64,000 nucleotides of DNA from Curtobacterium sp. UNCCL20 (lineage in GTDB: Bacteria > Actinomycetota > Actinomycetes > Actinomycetales > Microbacteriaceae). The stretch's first letter is position 1, and each line of letters starts with the position of its first letter. Shown here in pieces: positions 27,925 through 38,092 of the stretch. The notes below the pieces were generated by a model, which ran no database searches, was not told the origin of the DNA, and was given only the letters and a program-made list of their open reading frames with translations. The stretch lies in assembly GCF_900101675.1 (NCBI RefSeq), contig NZ_FNKG01000001.1, positions 1,099,378 through 1,163,377 on the forward strand, read 5' to 3'. A program made the translations under genes and the position numbers.

Positions 27925-28422
27925 CTACGCCAGCGCGGCCGCGATGTACCCCAGCAGCGCCGACCCGTACGCTTCGGCGGCGACGACGTCGTGGAACTCC
28001 TCCGGCTCACCCGCGATCGTCGCGGTGACGACGAAGGACGAGCCGGACACCGCGAGCGACACGAACGCCGGCCCGAGCAGCTCCCGCAGCTGGTCCTCGC
28101 GGGGGAGCCAGAGCGACTCGGCGGCGTCCACGGAGTCGAGCGCCCACTCGGTGGTGCCGTTGAAGCCGAGGACGGTGCCGCTCGGGTAGTCGTGGCGTTC
28201 GACCGTCATCTCGGACACGGTGTAGACGTCGTCGTCCACTCCGGGCTTGTCGATGACGAACCGGTCGCCGGTAGTGGGGTGCCAGCGGAGCCCGGCATCA
28301 CGCAGGGATCGGGCGAGGTCAGCGGAGATCACCACCCCAGCCTGCACGAGGAGCCAGAGCGTGTCATCCACGGGGACGGAACGCACACCGCTGAGCCGGT
28401 CGAAAGGTCGCCGTACTAGCAT
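27925..28422 (-). CDS. Uncharacterised actinobacterial protein (sometimes labelled 'CpaE')
   Basis: 165 residues. It contains 'SLRDAGLRWHPTTGDRFVI', 'DVYTVSEMTVERHDYPSG' and 'FNGTTEWALDSVDAAESLWL', then 'PREDQLRELLG'. Similar proteins in Microbacteriaceae are, as I recall, deposited as 'pilus assembly protein CpaE', but there is no ATPase motif and no pilus gene here, so I regard that name as unsupported. No signal peptide or membrane helix. The start is uncertain: ATG 28422 or an internal GTG 12-15 codons later. It is divergent from the beta-mannosidase across 168 bases that contain half of a repeat element (28493-28510). Confidence 0.7.
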   Translation of the reverse strand: MLVRRPFDRLSGVRSVPVDDTLWLLVQAGVVISADLARSLRDAGLRWHPTTGDRFVIDKPGVDDDVYTVSEMTVERHDYPSGTVLGFNGTTEWALDSVDAAESLWLPREDQLRELLGPAFVSLAVSGSSFVVTATIAGEPEEFHDVVAAEAYGSALLGYIAAALA

Positions 28423-28492
28423 CGCCGAGCACCCCTGTGCGCGATCGCACCCGCGTCCGCGCGCGCGACGCGACGACGCCCCAGAAACCGGT

Positions 28493-28510
28493 GCCGCGCC
28501 TCCAGGCCGG
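28493..28510. repeat. Half-copy of palindromic element
   Basis: CGCGCCTCCAGGC flanked by GC/CGG matches the right arm of the dispersed element. No CTGGAGG partner is found within 60 bases upstream, so this is a solitary arm, in the divergent promoter region of the beta-mannosidase. Confidence 0.6.
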
Positions 28511-28590
28511 ACAACCGGACCCGAGGCGGGCCGCCGGCCGGCGTCCCGACCACGGCGGAAACCAACCCGTCCGCTCAGAGAAGGACCCGC

Positions 28591-31320
28591 ATGACCCTCG
28601 ACCGCGAGGAACTCCGCGACGACTGGACCGTGACCATGGTCGGAGGAACCGGCGCTCCCGACGCCGTCGTCGGTCGCACGATCCCGGCGACCGTGCCCGG
28701 GCAGGTGCACACCGACCTCGAACGCGAGGGACTGCTCGCCGACCCGACGTTCGACCGCAACGAGGACGCGGGCAAGTGGGTCGGACGTGCCGATTGGTCG
28801 TACCGGCGGACCGTCGACGTCGACCCGCGCGGCCACGAGCGTGTCGACCTGGTGTGCGACGGCCTCGACACGGTGTCGGAGCTCAGCCTCGACGGTGTCG
28901 TCGTCGGCACGACCCGCAACATGCACCGCCGGTACCGGTTCGACGCCCGCGACCAGACCGGCGGCGTCGGCCGCGCCAGCAAGACGCTCGAGATCCTGTT
29001 CGAGTCGCCCTACCGCGAGGCGGGGCGCGTCGCCGCGAAGGCCGGCAGCATGCCCGGACCGTACGACGAGCCGTTCCCGTACGTCCGCAAGATGGCGTCG
29101 AACTTCGGCTGGGACTGGGGCCTGACCGCGGTGACGAGCGGCCCGTGGCGCCCGGTCGCGATCGAACGCTGGTCGACGGCGCGGCTCCGCGACGTGCGCC
29201 CGCTGGTCGACGTCGAGGCCGGCGAGGGGGTGCTGGACGCGCACATCACGGTCGAGCGCTCGGGCCTGAACGACCTCGACCAGGACGGTGAGGACGACGA
29301 CCTCGTGCTGGTCGTCACGGTGAGCGGTGCGACCGAGGACGGCGGCACGACGCGGCAGCGGTCCCGCGCGCAGCTGACCCCGAAGGACGACGAGACCGTG
29401 GTGACGGTGCGCGTGCCCGAGGTGCAGCGCTGGTGGCCGCGCGGGTACGGTGCGCAGGCGCTGTACGACGTGGTGGTCGAGCTGCAGACCGTCGACGGCG
29501 AGGTGCTCGACCGGTCGACCTTCCGCACCGGCTTCCGCTCGACGCGCGTCGACACCGCCTCGGACTCCGTCGGCAAGCCCTTCAACGTGCACGTGAACGG
29601 CACCCTCATCGACGTGCGCGGCGTGAACTGGATCCCGGACGACGTCATCGTGTCGCGGGTGGACCGGGAGCGCGTGCTGTCCCGACTCGGTGCGGCCGTC
29701 GACCTCAACGCCAACCTCGTGCGCGTCTGGGGCGGTGGCGTCTACGAGTCGAACGACTTCTACGAGGTCTGCGACGAACTCGGTCTGCTCGTGTGGCAGG
29801 ACTTCCCGTTCGCGTGCTCGGCCTACCCCGAGGTGGAGCCGATCCGCAGCGAGGTCATCGCCGAGGCCCGCGACAACGTCGCCCGGTTGGCGCGACACCC
29901 CTCGCTGGTGGTCTGGAACGGCAACAACGAGAACATCTGGCTGCACCAGGCCGACGGGTGGGGCGAGGAGCTCGGCGACCGCGGCTGGGGCCTCGACTAC
30001 TACCTCGACCTGCTGCCGACGATCGTCGACGCGGTCGACCCGTCGCGGTTCTACACGGTCGCGTCGCCGTGGTCGGGCTCGGAGTCGCTGTTCGCGAACG
30101 ACGTCGACCACGAGACCCACCACTCGTGGGACGTCTGGAACCGGCTGTCCGACGACCACTACCGCGACTCGGTGCCACGGTTCGTGTCCGAGTTCGGCTG
30201 GCAGGCGCCGCCCGCCTGGCGCACGCTCCGCGAGGCCGTCACGGACGAGCCGATGCGCGTCGACTCGCCGGGCGTCGTGCACCACCAGAAGGCCGACGAC
30301 GGGATGGCGAAGCTCGCGCGCGGGCTCGCGCCGCGCTTCGGTGCCGTCGACCCGGCGTCCTTCGACGCGTGGCACTACCTGACGCAGCTCCAGCAGGCAC
30401 GGGCGATCGCGACCGGCGTCGAGCACTGGCGGACGCACTGGCCGCGGAACACCGGCGTCGTGGTGTGGCAGCTCAACGACCTGTGGCCCGTCTCCTCGTG
30501 GTCGGCCGTCGACTCGGCGGGGCGGCTGAAGCCGCTGGCGCACGAGCTGCGCCGGCTGTACGACGACGTGCTGCTGACGATCCGTCCGGTGTCGCGCGCA
30601 GGAGCGGCACCCGGCGCTCCCGCCGACGGTCCGACGACCGGTGCGGTGGGCGGCGCTCCGAGCGGCGGTCCGTCGACCGGTGCGTCGGACGGGCCTGGAG
30701 GCGCGGAGCACCCCGCGTCGTCGGCTCCCGCCCCCGAGAAGGCTGAGCCGAGCGACCTGGCGGACACCCTCTCGCTCGGGGTGTCGCCCGGGGCCTTCGG
30801 GAACGCGCCGATCGAGGTCGCCGTCCGCTCCGCCCGTGCGGGCCTCGAGAGCGTCGTCCGCGTGCGGCGCGTCACCCTCGCCGGCACCGTGCTCGCCGAG
30901 GCCACGCTGCCCGTGCGGCTGTCGGCCGCCGGGGTCGCCGTGGTGGCCCTGCCCGAGTCCGTCGGGGTGGTCGACGACCCCACCAACGAGCTCGTCGTGG
31001 CCGACATGGACTGGCGTCGCGCGGTGTGGACCCCCGCGCCGGACAAGGACATGCGCTGGGAGCCGGCGCGGTACCGCACGACGTTCACGCCGATCGGTGA
31101 TGACGGACTCGCCCTCGTCGTCGAGGCCGAGGGGCTCGTCCGCGACCTCCTCGTCCAGCCCGACCGGGTGGCTCCGGGCGGCACCGTGGACCGCGGGTTC
31201 ATGACCATGCTGCCCGGGGAGGCCGTGTCCTTCCGCCTGCGCGGCGTGACCGAGGCCGATGTCCCGGCGCTCCGCGAGGCACCCGTCATCACGACGCTGG
31301 ACCACCATCTGCGGTATTGA
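28591..31320 (+). CDS. Glycoside hydrolase family 2 beta-mannosidase
   Basis: 909 residues, probably cytoplasmic. It has an N-terminal sugar-binding domain ('GADWSY' type: 'KWVGRADWSYRRTVDV'), an Ig-like domain, then the catalytic barrel with the acid/base Glu in 'WNGNNENIWL' and the nucleophile Glu in 'RFVSEFGWQAPP'; 'GVNWIPDDVI' is typical of beta-mannosidases. It removes mannose from beta-mannosides such as plant mannan fragments. Residues about 668-725 are a low-complexity Ala/Gly/Pro/Ser linker before the C-terminal domain, and they include sequence encoded by a repeat arm (30694-30706). ATG 28591 has AGAAGGA upstream. Confidence 0.92.
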   Translation: MTLDREELRDDWTVTMVGGTGAPDAVVGRTIPATVPGQVHTDLEREGLLADPTFDRNEDAGKWVGRADWSYRRTVDVDPRGHERVDLVCDGLDTVSELSLDGVVVGTTRNMHRRYRFDARDQTGGVGRASKTLEILFESPYREAGRVAAKAGSMPGPYDEPFPYVRKMASNFGWDWGLTAVTSGPWRPVAIERWSTARLRDVRPLVDVEAGEGVLDAHITVERSGLNDLDQDGEDDDLVLVVTVSGATEDGGTTRQRSRAQLTPKDDETVVTVRVPEVQRWWPRGYGAQALYDVVVELQTVDGEVLDRSTFRTGFRSTRVDTASDSVGKPFNVHVNGTLIDVRGVNWIPDDVIVSRVDRERVLSRLGAAVDLNANLVRVWGGGVYESNDFYEVCDELGLLVWQDFPFACSAYPEVEPIRSEVIAEARDNVARLARHPSLVVWNGNNENIWLHQADGWGEELGDRGWGLDYYLDLLPTIVDAVDPSRFYTVASPWSGSESLFANDVDHETHHSWDVWNRLSDDHYRDSVPRFVSEFGWQAPPAWRTLREAVTDEPMRVDSPGVVHHQKADDGMAKLARGLAPRFGAVDPASFDAWHYLTQLQQARAIATGVEHWRTHWPRNTGVVVWQLNDLWPVSSWSAVDSAGRLKPLAHELRRLYDDVLLTIRPVSRAGAAPGAPADGPTTGAVGGAPSGGPSTGASDGPGGAEHPASSAPAPEKAEPSDLADTLSLGVSPGAFGNAPIEVAVRSARAGLESVVRVRRVTLAGTVLAEATLPVRLSAAGVAVVALPESVGVVDDPTNELVVADMDWRRAVWTPAPDKDMRWEPARYRTTFTPIGDDGLALVVEAEGLVRDLLVQPDRVAPGGTVDRGFMTMLPGEAVSFRLRGVTEADVPALREAPVITTLDHHLRY
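30694..30706. repeat. Half-copy of palindromic element in the beta-mannosidase linker
   Basis: GCCTGGAGGCGCG here encodes Pro-Gly-Gly-Ala, a different reading frame from the Leu-Glu-Ala-Arg form found elsewhere. This shows conservation at the DNA level, not the protein level. Confidence 0.6.
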
Positions 31321-31346
31321 TGTGCAGAGTGTTGTGGTGATATTCT
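31317..31346 (+). promoter_or_regulatory. Predicted promoter of the sugar-transferase gene
   Basis: TTGATG (31317-31322), overlapping the mannosidase stop, an 18-base spacer and TATTCT (31341-31346) with extended TGA. The 11-mer GGTGATATTCT is identical to that before the second repeat protein. AGGAGG (31422-31427) precedes the ATG. Confidence 0.65.
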
Positions 31347-31435
31347 AGAAGGGCGTTGCGTCACGGGTCACTCCGACCTGCCGGAGCGCCCGGGCGACCT
31401 GCTGTCGCGCCGGCGGCTGCCAGGAGGCCCCTTCG

Positions 31436-32911
31436 ATGTCACTCGCGATCCGATCGTTCCCCTCGACGCCCACCCGTTCCACGCCGACCCCGCGGCGCAC
31501 CCGCGGTCTCGCCGCCGCTCCGCTCCGGTTGGCGCTGCTCGACGGGAGCCTGTTGCTCGTGGCGTTCTCCGTCGCGCACGTCCTGCGGTTCCCGTGGGAG
31601 CTCCCGAGCGGCTCGGTGGGCGTCGGGTGGGGCGAGATCGTCGTCGCACCCGTGATCGTCCTCGTGTGGATGGTGCTGTTGTCCGCGTTCCGGACGCGGG
31701 ATCCGCGCATCACCGGGGGCGGCGGTGACGAGTACCGCCGTCTCCTGACCGCCAGCCTGCTGGCCGCCGCGGTCGTCGCGGTCGTCGCCTACGCAGCCAA
31801 CGTGGACATCGCCCGCGGGTACGTCGCGATCGCGTTCCCCCTCGGACTGCTCCTGCTCGCGCTCGGGCGGAAGGCCGTCCGGACCGCGCTCCTGCGTCGT
31901 CGGCTGCGCGGTGACGGCCTGCAGGACGTCCTGCTCGTCGGCGACGCCGAGGACCTCCGGTACGTCGGCCGCCGCATCGTCGCGACGCCCGGGGCCGGGT
32001 ACCGCGTCCGAGCGGTGGTGACCGACTGCGCCGCTGCCGGCTCGGACATCGACCTCGACGGCGCGGTGGTGCCGGTGGTCGGTGGGACCGACGACGTCCT
32101 CGACCTCGCGGGCGCACTCGACGTCTCAGCCGTCGTCGTCGCCGGCTCTGTGCGGGGCGGACACGAGCGCCTCCGTCGGCTGGGGTGGCAGCTCGAGGGG
32201 CGCGGGGTCGAGCTCGTCGTCTCCTCGCCTCTGGCTGACATCGGTGCCGGGCGTGTGCACGAACGCCCGGTCGACGGGTTGCCGCTCATGCACGTCGAGA
32301 CCCCCGACTACCGGCGGCGGTTCGGCAAACGCGCGCTCGACGTCGTCGGTGCCGCGCTCGGCCTGGTACTCCTCGCACCGGTCTTCGCCGTCGTCGCCGT
32401 CGTCATCCGTGCCGACGACCGTGGCCCGGTGTTCTTCCGGCAGACCCGGGTCGGCCGGGGCGGTGCCGAGTTCTCGATCCTCAAGTTCCGGACGATGTGC
32501 ACCGACGCCGAAGCCCGGATGGCGGCGCTCACGCAGTCGAACGAGGGCGCCGGCCCCCTGTTCAAGATGAAGGACGACCCACGGGTGACACGCGTCGGTG
32601 CGTTCCTCCGCAAGACCTCGCTCGACGAGCTCCCGCAGCTCTGGAACGTGCTGACCGGGTCGATGAGCCTGGTCGGCCCCCGTCCGGCCCTGCCGCGCGA
32701 GGTCGCCCTGTACGAGGACTTCGCCGACCGGCGCCTGCTCGTGACCCCGGGCATCACCGGCCTGTGGCAGGTGAGCGGTCGCTCGGACCTCGACTGGGCC
32801 GACGGAGTCCGGCTCGACCTGCACTACGTCGAGAACTGGTCCTTCGCGCACGACGTCGTCATCCTCGCGCGGACGATCCCCTCCGTGATGCGATCCCGCG
32901 GCGCGTACTGA
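31436..32911 (+). CDS. Undecaprenyl-phosphate sugar phosphotransferase (WcaJ/CpsE type)
   Basis: 491 residues. Four N-terminal membrane helices, a soluble Rossmann-like part ('DVLLVGDAEDLRYVGRRIVA'), then the bacterial sugar-transferase domain from about residue 298: 'KRALDVVGAALGLVLLAPVF', 'FSILKFRTMCTDAE', 'LRKTSLDELPQLWNVLTGSM' and 'VTPGITGLWQVSGRSDLDW'. It loads the first sugar-1-phosphate onto undecaprenyl phosphate and so starts the EPS made by the Wzy/Wzx/BY-kinase genes 18-24 kb away. It is monocistronic with its own promoter; the shared promoter motif hints at common control with another surface gene (inference). Confidence 0.93.
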   Translation: MSLAIRSFPSTPTRSTPTPRRTRGLAAAPLRLALLDGSLLLVAFSVAHVLRFPWELPSGSVGVGWGEIVVAPVIVLVWMVLLSAFRTRDPRITGGGGDEYRRLLTASLLAAAVVAVVAYAANVDIARGYVAIAFPLGLLLLALGRKAVRTALLRRRLRGDGLQDVLLVGDAEDLRYVGRRIVATPGAGYRVRAVVTDCAAAGSDIDLDGAVVPVVGGTDDVLDLAGALDVSAVVVAGSVRGGHERLRRLGWQLEGRGVELVVSSPLADIGAGRVHERPVDGLPLMHVETPDYRRRFGKRALDVVGAALGLVLLAPVFAVVAVVIRADDRGPVFFRQTRVGRGGAEFSILKFRTMCTDAEARMAALTQSNEGAGPLFKMKDDPRVTRVGAFLRKTSLDELPQLWNVLTGSMSLVGPRPALPREVALYEDFADRRLLVTPGITGLWQVSGRSDLDWADGVRLDLHYVENWSFAHDVVILARTIPSVMRSRGAY

Positions 32912-33075
32912 TCGGGTCGTCGGTACTGCGCCAGGCTGTGCGAACGGTGTCCGTTCGGGCGCTCGGCATGGGTTTCCCCGTGCGGGCGAGTTACGATGGT
33001 CGGACGACGGACTTCCGCCGCACGCGTCGACGGTGACTCGGAGACGGCGACCAGATCCAGATTCAAGGAGTCATG

Positions 33076-33357
33076 ATGCTCGGAAACCTCGGCGGCGTAC
33101 ACCTGCTGATCATCCTCGGGATCGTCATCCTGCTGTTCGGTGCGACCAAGCTCCCGGCGCTCGCGAAGGGCCTCGGGCAGTCGATCAACATCTTCAAGAA
33201 GGAGATGAGCGACGACGACAAGAAGGCCAAGGGCACGGACGGTACGACGGTGCAGAACACCGCGGCCGACACCGCTGCTCCGGTCGCGCAGCCGGTCGTG
33301 AACCCCGGTCCGTCGGTGCAGCCGAACTCGGACTCGCGGAACACCACCCAGAACTAG
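33076..33357 (+). CDS. tatA: Sec-independent translocase subunit TatA
   Basis: 93 residues. One N-terminal helix ('[20 protein letters not shown]') is followed by the Phe-Gly hinge and '[20 protein letters not shown]', an amphipathic helix, then a disordered tail: the TatA/E pattern. It forms the pore of the twin-arginine pathway that would export the beta-helix protein encoded at 10352. Two adjacent ATGs exist; the second (33076) has AAGGAG five bases upstream, the first only two, so I use the second. No tatC or tatB lies nearby. A perfect hairpin follows. Confidence 0.93.
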   Translation: MLGNLGGVHLLIILGIVILLFGATKLPALAKGLGQSINIFKKEMSDDDKKAKGTDGTTVQNTAADTAAPVAQPVVNPGPSVQPNSDSRNTTQN

Positions 33358-33396
33358 CCCCAGAAGCCCAGGACACCCAGCCCCGTCCTGTCGGCA

Positions 33397-33426
33397 GCCC
33401 CCGTGACCGGTACCGGTCACGGGGGC
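33397..33426 (+). terminator. Terminator after tatA
   Basis: A 30-base perfect palindrome (GCCCCCGTGACCGGT and its complement) lies 40 bases after the tatA stop, followed by TTCGTCGT. The stem is nearly all G/C with 15-base arms. Confidence 0.85.
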
Positions 33427-33536
33427 TTCGTCGTGCAGGCAGCGGAGTGTGCTGCGAGGCGCGGTGCGCTGTGCAGTGGGCTGCGGGGGAGCGGCGGGGA
33501 CACGCAGGAACGTCCGCGGGGGCGCAGGATGAGCAC

Positions 33537-34958
33537 ATGACGACCCCGCCCGCGGCGCACCCCGCCGAGACCGCACCGCTCCGGGACGACCGACGTGTGG
33601 TGCTCGTGGTGGCGATCCTCTCCTCGTTCGTGGTCGGTCTCGACTCGAGCGTCGTGAACGTGGCACTGCCGGCGATCCGGGACGAGCTCGGCGGCGGCCT
33701 CGTCGTGCAGCAGTGGACCGTCGACGCCTACCTGGTGACCCTCGGTTCGCTCATCCTCGTCGCCGGGTCCCTGTCGGACCTGTTCGGCCGGGTGCGGATC
33801 ATCACGTGGGGGTTGGTGGTCTTCGGGATCGCCTCCGTGGCCTGTGCGATCGCGCCCACCGGGGAGGTGCTCATCGTCGCCCGGGCGTTCCAGGGCGTCG
33901 GCGGCGCGCTGGTGACCCCGAGTGCGCTGGCCCTCATCGTCGCGGCGTTCCGTGGCGCTGCCCAGGCGAAGGCGATCGGGACGTGGACCGCGTGGTCGAG
34001 CGCGTCGACGATCCTCGGCCCGGTGGTCGGCGGTCTCATCGTCGACGGTGTGGGGTGGCGCTGGATCTTCGTGCTCACGGCGATCCCGATCGCGGTGACG
34101 ATCCCGCTCGTGCGGCGCATCCAGGCCGAGGTGCGGGTGGGGCCGCGGGCACGGGTGGACGTGGTGGGTGCGGTCCTCGCGGTGGTGGGGGTCGGTGGGG
34201 TCGTGCTGGGACTCATCGAGCAGGAGCGGCTGGGGTGGGGTGCGCCGGTCGTCGTCGCCGCGCTCGTGATCGGTGCCGCGGCGCTGGTGGCGTTCGTGCC
34301 GTGGGAGCTCCGAGTCACGCGTACCTCGGGTGCCCCGCTCGTCCCGCTCGGGCTGTTCCGGGCGCGGAACTTCGCCGTCGGCAACCTCGCCACCCTGTCC
34401 ATCTACGGCGCGATCGGCATGGTCTTCTTCGTGGTGACGCTGTTCCTGCAGGAGGTCTGGCATTTCCCGGCCTGGCTCGCGGGCCTGGCGACGCTGCCCC
34501 CGACCGTGATGCTGCTGCTGCTCTCGACCACCGTCGGGGCCTTCGCCGGGAAGTACGGGCCGCGCTGGTTCATGGCGGGTGGCCCGGCGATCGCCGCCGT
34601 CGGGGCGCTCCTGCTGCTGCTGGCGGGAGACGAGCCCGAGGGGTACTGGTGGTCGGTGCTCCCGGGGCTGGTGCTGATGGGAGCCGGCATCTCGCTCATG
34701 GTCACGCCGCTCACCAGTGCCGTGCTCGGCTCGGTCCCGCAGTCCGAGGCGGGGGCAGGGTCGGCGGTGAACAACGCGATCGCGCGGATCGCCAGTCTCG
34801 TGACGGTGGCGCTCGCGGGTGTCGTCCTCGGGGGTGAGGTGAGCGTCGCCGGACTGCACCGGGCCATGCTGGTGATGGCGCTGCTCCTGCTGGCCGGTGC
34901 CGCCGTCAGCGCGGTCGGAATCCGCAATCCCGTACCGGAAGAGCGCCCGCCGTTGTAA
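33537..34958 (+). CDS. MFS drug/metabolite exporter (DHA2 family, 14-helix type)
   Basis: 473 residues with about 14 membrane helices. The DHA2 motifs are visible: 'SVVNVALPAIRDELGG' in helix 1 and 'LVVQQWTVDAYLVTLGSLI' followed by the motif A loop 'GSLSDLFGR'. Motif C sits in 'WSSASTILGPVVGGLIVDGV'. It is a proton-driven exporter with unknown substrate; many relatives confer resistance to dyes or biocides. ATG 33537 was chosen because the protein starts with the usual short tail; longer readings run into the tatA terminator. The stop is immediately followed by the clpB HspR site. Confidence 0.9.
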   Translation: MTTPPAAHPAETAPLRDDRRVVLVVAILSSFVVGLDSSVVNVALPAIRDELGGGLVVQQWTVDAYLVTLGSLILVAGSLSDLFGRVRIITWGLVVFGIASVACAIAPTGEVLIVARAFQGVGGALVTPSALALIVAAFRGAAQAKAIGTWTAWSSASTILGPVVGGLIVDGVGWRWIFVLTAIPIAVTIPLVRRIQAEVRVGPRARVDVVGAVLAVVGVGGVVLGLIEQERLGWGAPVVVAALVIGAAALVAFVPWELRVTRTSGAPLVPLGLFRARNFAVGNLATLSIYGAIGMVFFVVTLFLQEVWHFPAWLAGLATLPPTVMLLLLSTTVGAFAGKYGPRWFMAGGPAIAAVGALLLLLAGDEPEGYWWSVLPGLVLMGAGISLMVTPLTSAVLGSVPQSEAGAGSAVNNAIARIASLVTVALAGVVLGGEVSVAGLHRAMLVMALLLLAGAAVSAVGIRNPVPEERPPL

Positions 34959-34959
34959 A

Positions 34960-34980
34960 CTTGAGTCAAGTAGGCTCAAC
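34960..34980. promoter_or_regulatory. HAIR-type HspR operator upstream of clpB
   Basis: CTTGAGT (34960-34966), a 7-base spacer and GCTCAAC (34974-34980) match the HspR consensus CTTGAGT-N7-ACTCAAG at 12 of 14 positions. It lies 35 bases before the clpB start and supports HspR control of clpB. Confidence 0.82.
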
Positions 34981-35015
34981 CAGCCGAACGACCACGCAAC
35001 GAAAGGACGGAACGC

Positions 35016-37184
<2,169 letters not shown>

Positions 37185-37212
37185 GCGCGTCCGCCGCGCG
37201 GCGAACGCAACC

Positions 37213-37260
37213 GCCTGGAGGCGCGGCGTCGGTCCCTGAGACCGCCCCGCGCCTCCAGGC
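37213..37260. terminator. Repeat-family hairpin after clpB
   Basis: GCCTGGAGGCGCGG (37213-37226) pairs perfectly with CCGCGCCTCCAGGC (37247-37260); inside, CGGTC and GACCG form an inner stem. It lies 28 bases after the clpB stop and just before the DUF2231 gene, and probably terminates clpB transcripts. It is a full copy of the dispersed element. Confidence 0.8.
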
Positions 37261-37274
37261 CTAGATTCCAGGGC

Positions 37275-37829
37275 ATGCCTGAGCTGCCCCTGTTGCGTCG
37301 CCTCACCGACTCCGTCGAGCACGCGAGCGTGCTCGACAAGGCGGTCGACGTCGACCGTTCGATCGTCAACGCCCTCGCCAAGCCGAAGGCCCTCCGCCAG
37401 CTGCTGCACGGGGTGCCGTTCGGGCACCCGCTGCACCCGCTCATGGTGCAGGTGCCGCTCGGCGCCTGGATCTCAGCGGCGGTCCTCGACGCGGTCGGCG
37501 GGAAGGGCAACGCGACGGCAGCGAAGACCCTGGTCGGCGTCGGGCTCGCCTCGGCCGGCAGCGCGACCGTCGCCGGCTACGTCGACTGGTCTGAGCTCGA
37601 CCGTGAGCAGCTCCGGACGGGGTGGGTGCACCAGGCCGTGAACTGGGCGGGTATCTCGCTGTACGGGCTGTCGTGGATGCAGCGGAAGCGCGGGAACCAC
37701 GGCGCCGGGAAGCTGCTCGGGTTCGCCGGGCTGGCCGTCGTCGGCGTCGGCGGGTACCTCGGCGGGCACCTGGCGTACCGGCAGCGTGCCGGGGTCAGCC
37801 GCGGCGGCGAGGTCCCGTTCGACTCCTGA
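37275..37829 (+). CDS. DUF2231 membrane protein
   Basis: 184 residues. 'LLHGVPFGHPLHPLMVQVPL' with the conserved His-Pro pair is the DUF2231 signature, followed by four hydrophobic helices ('GAWISAAVLDAVGG', 'AKTLVGVGLASAGSATVAGYVDW', 'NWAGISLYGLSW', 'FAGLAVVGVGGYLGGHLAY'). DUF2231 proteins are small membrane proteins, sometimes fused to Rieske or cytochrome-like domains; a heme or redox role is suspected for the family but not shown. It follows the clpB terminator hairpin and stands alone. Confidence 0.85.
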   Translation: MPELPLLRRLTDSVEHASVLDKAVDVDRSIVNALAKPKALRQLLHGVPFGHPLHPLMVQVPLGAWISAAVLDAVGGKGNATAAKTLVGVGLASAGSATVAGYVDWSELDREQLRTGWVHQAVNWAGISLYGLSWMQRKRGNHGAGKLLGFAGLAVVGVGGYLGGHLAYRQRAGVSRGGEVPFDS

Positions 37830-37912
37830 GTAGGTGGATCGTGTGGAGAGCGCGGTGTGGGTCGAAGACCGGCACCGCGCTCTCCGTCTGTCCGCGGGGG
37901 TGCTGATCATGC

Positions 37913-37926
37913 CTGGTCATGACCAG
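37913..37926. promoter_or_regulatory. 14-bp perfect palindrome upstream of the sugar ABC operon
   Basis: CTGGTCATGACCAG is a perfect palindrome, about 170 bases before the sugar-binding-protein gene. Its length and spacing are operator-like. No regulator gene is adjacent. Confidence 0.5.
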
Positions 37927-38043
37927 TTCGTCAAGCATCGGAGGTCATCCGTTCGACATCCGTGATCCCCCGGAAACACGCGGATCACAACCGCCCGCAC
38001 GGCTCGGATTGACGGTTGACAACGCGACCCCGAGGGTCTTCAC

Positions 38044-38057
38044 TTGCGAATACGCAA
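38044..38057. promoter_or_regulatory. TTGCG-N4-CGCAA inverted repeat before the sugar-binding-protein gene
   Basis: TTGCG (38044-38048) and CGCAA (38053-38057) around AATA lie 36 bases before the GTG start, where a repressor would act. A -35-like TTGACA (38016-38021) lies upstream, without a clear -10. Confidence 0.5.
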
Positions 38058-38092
38058 CGTCCTTTCATAAAGGTCGGACAAAGGGAGTCAAC

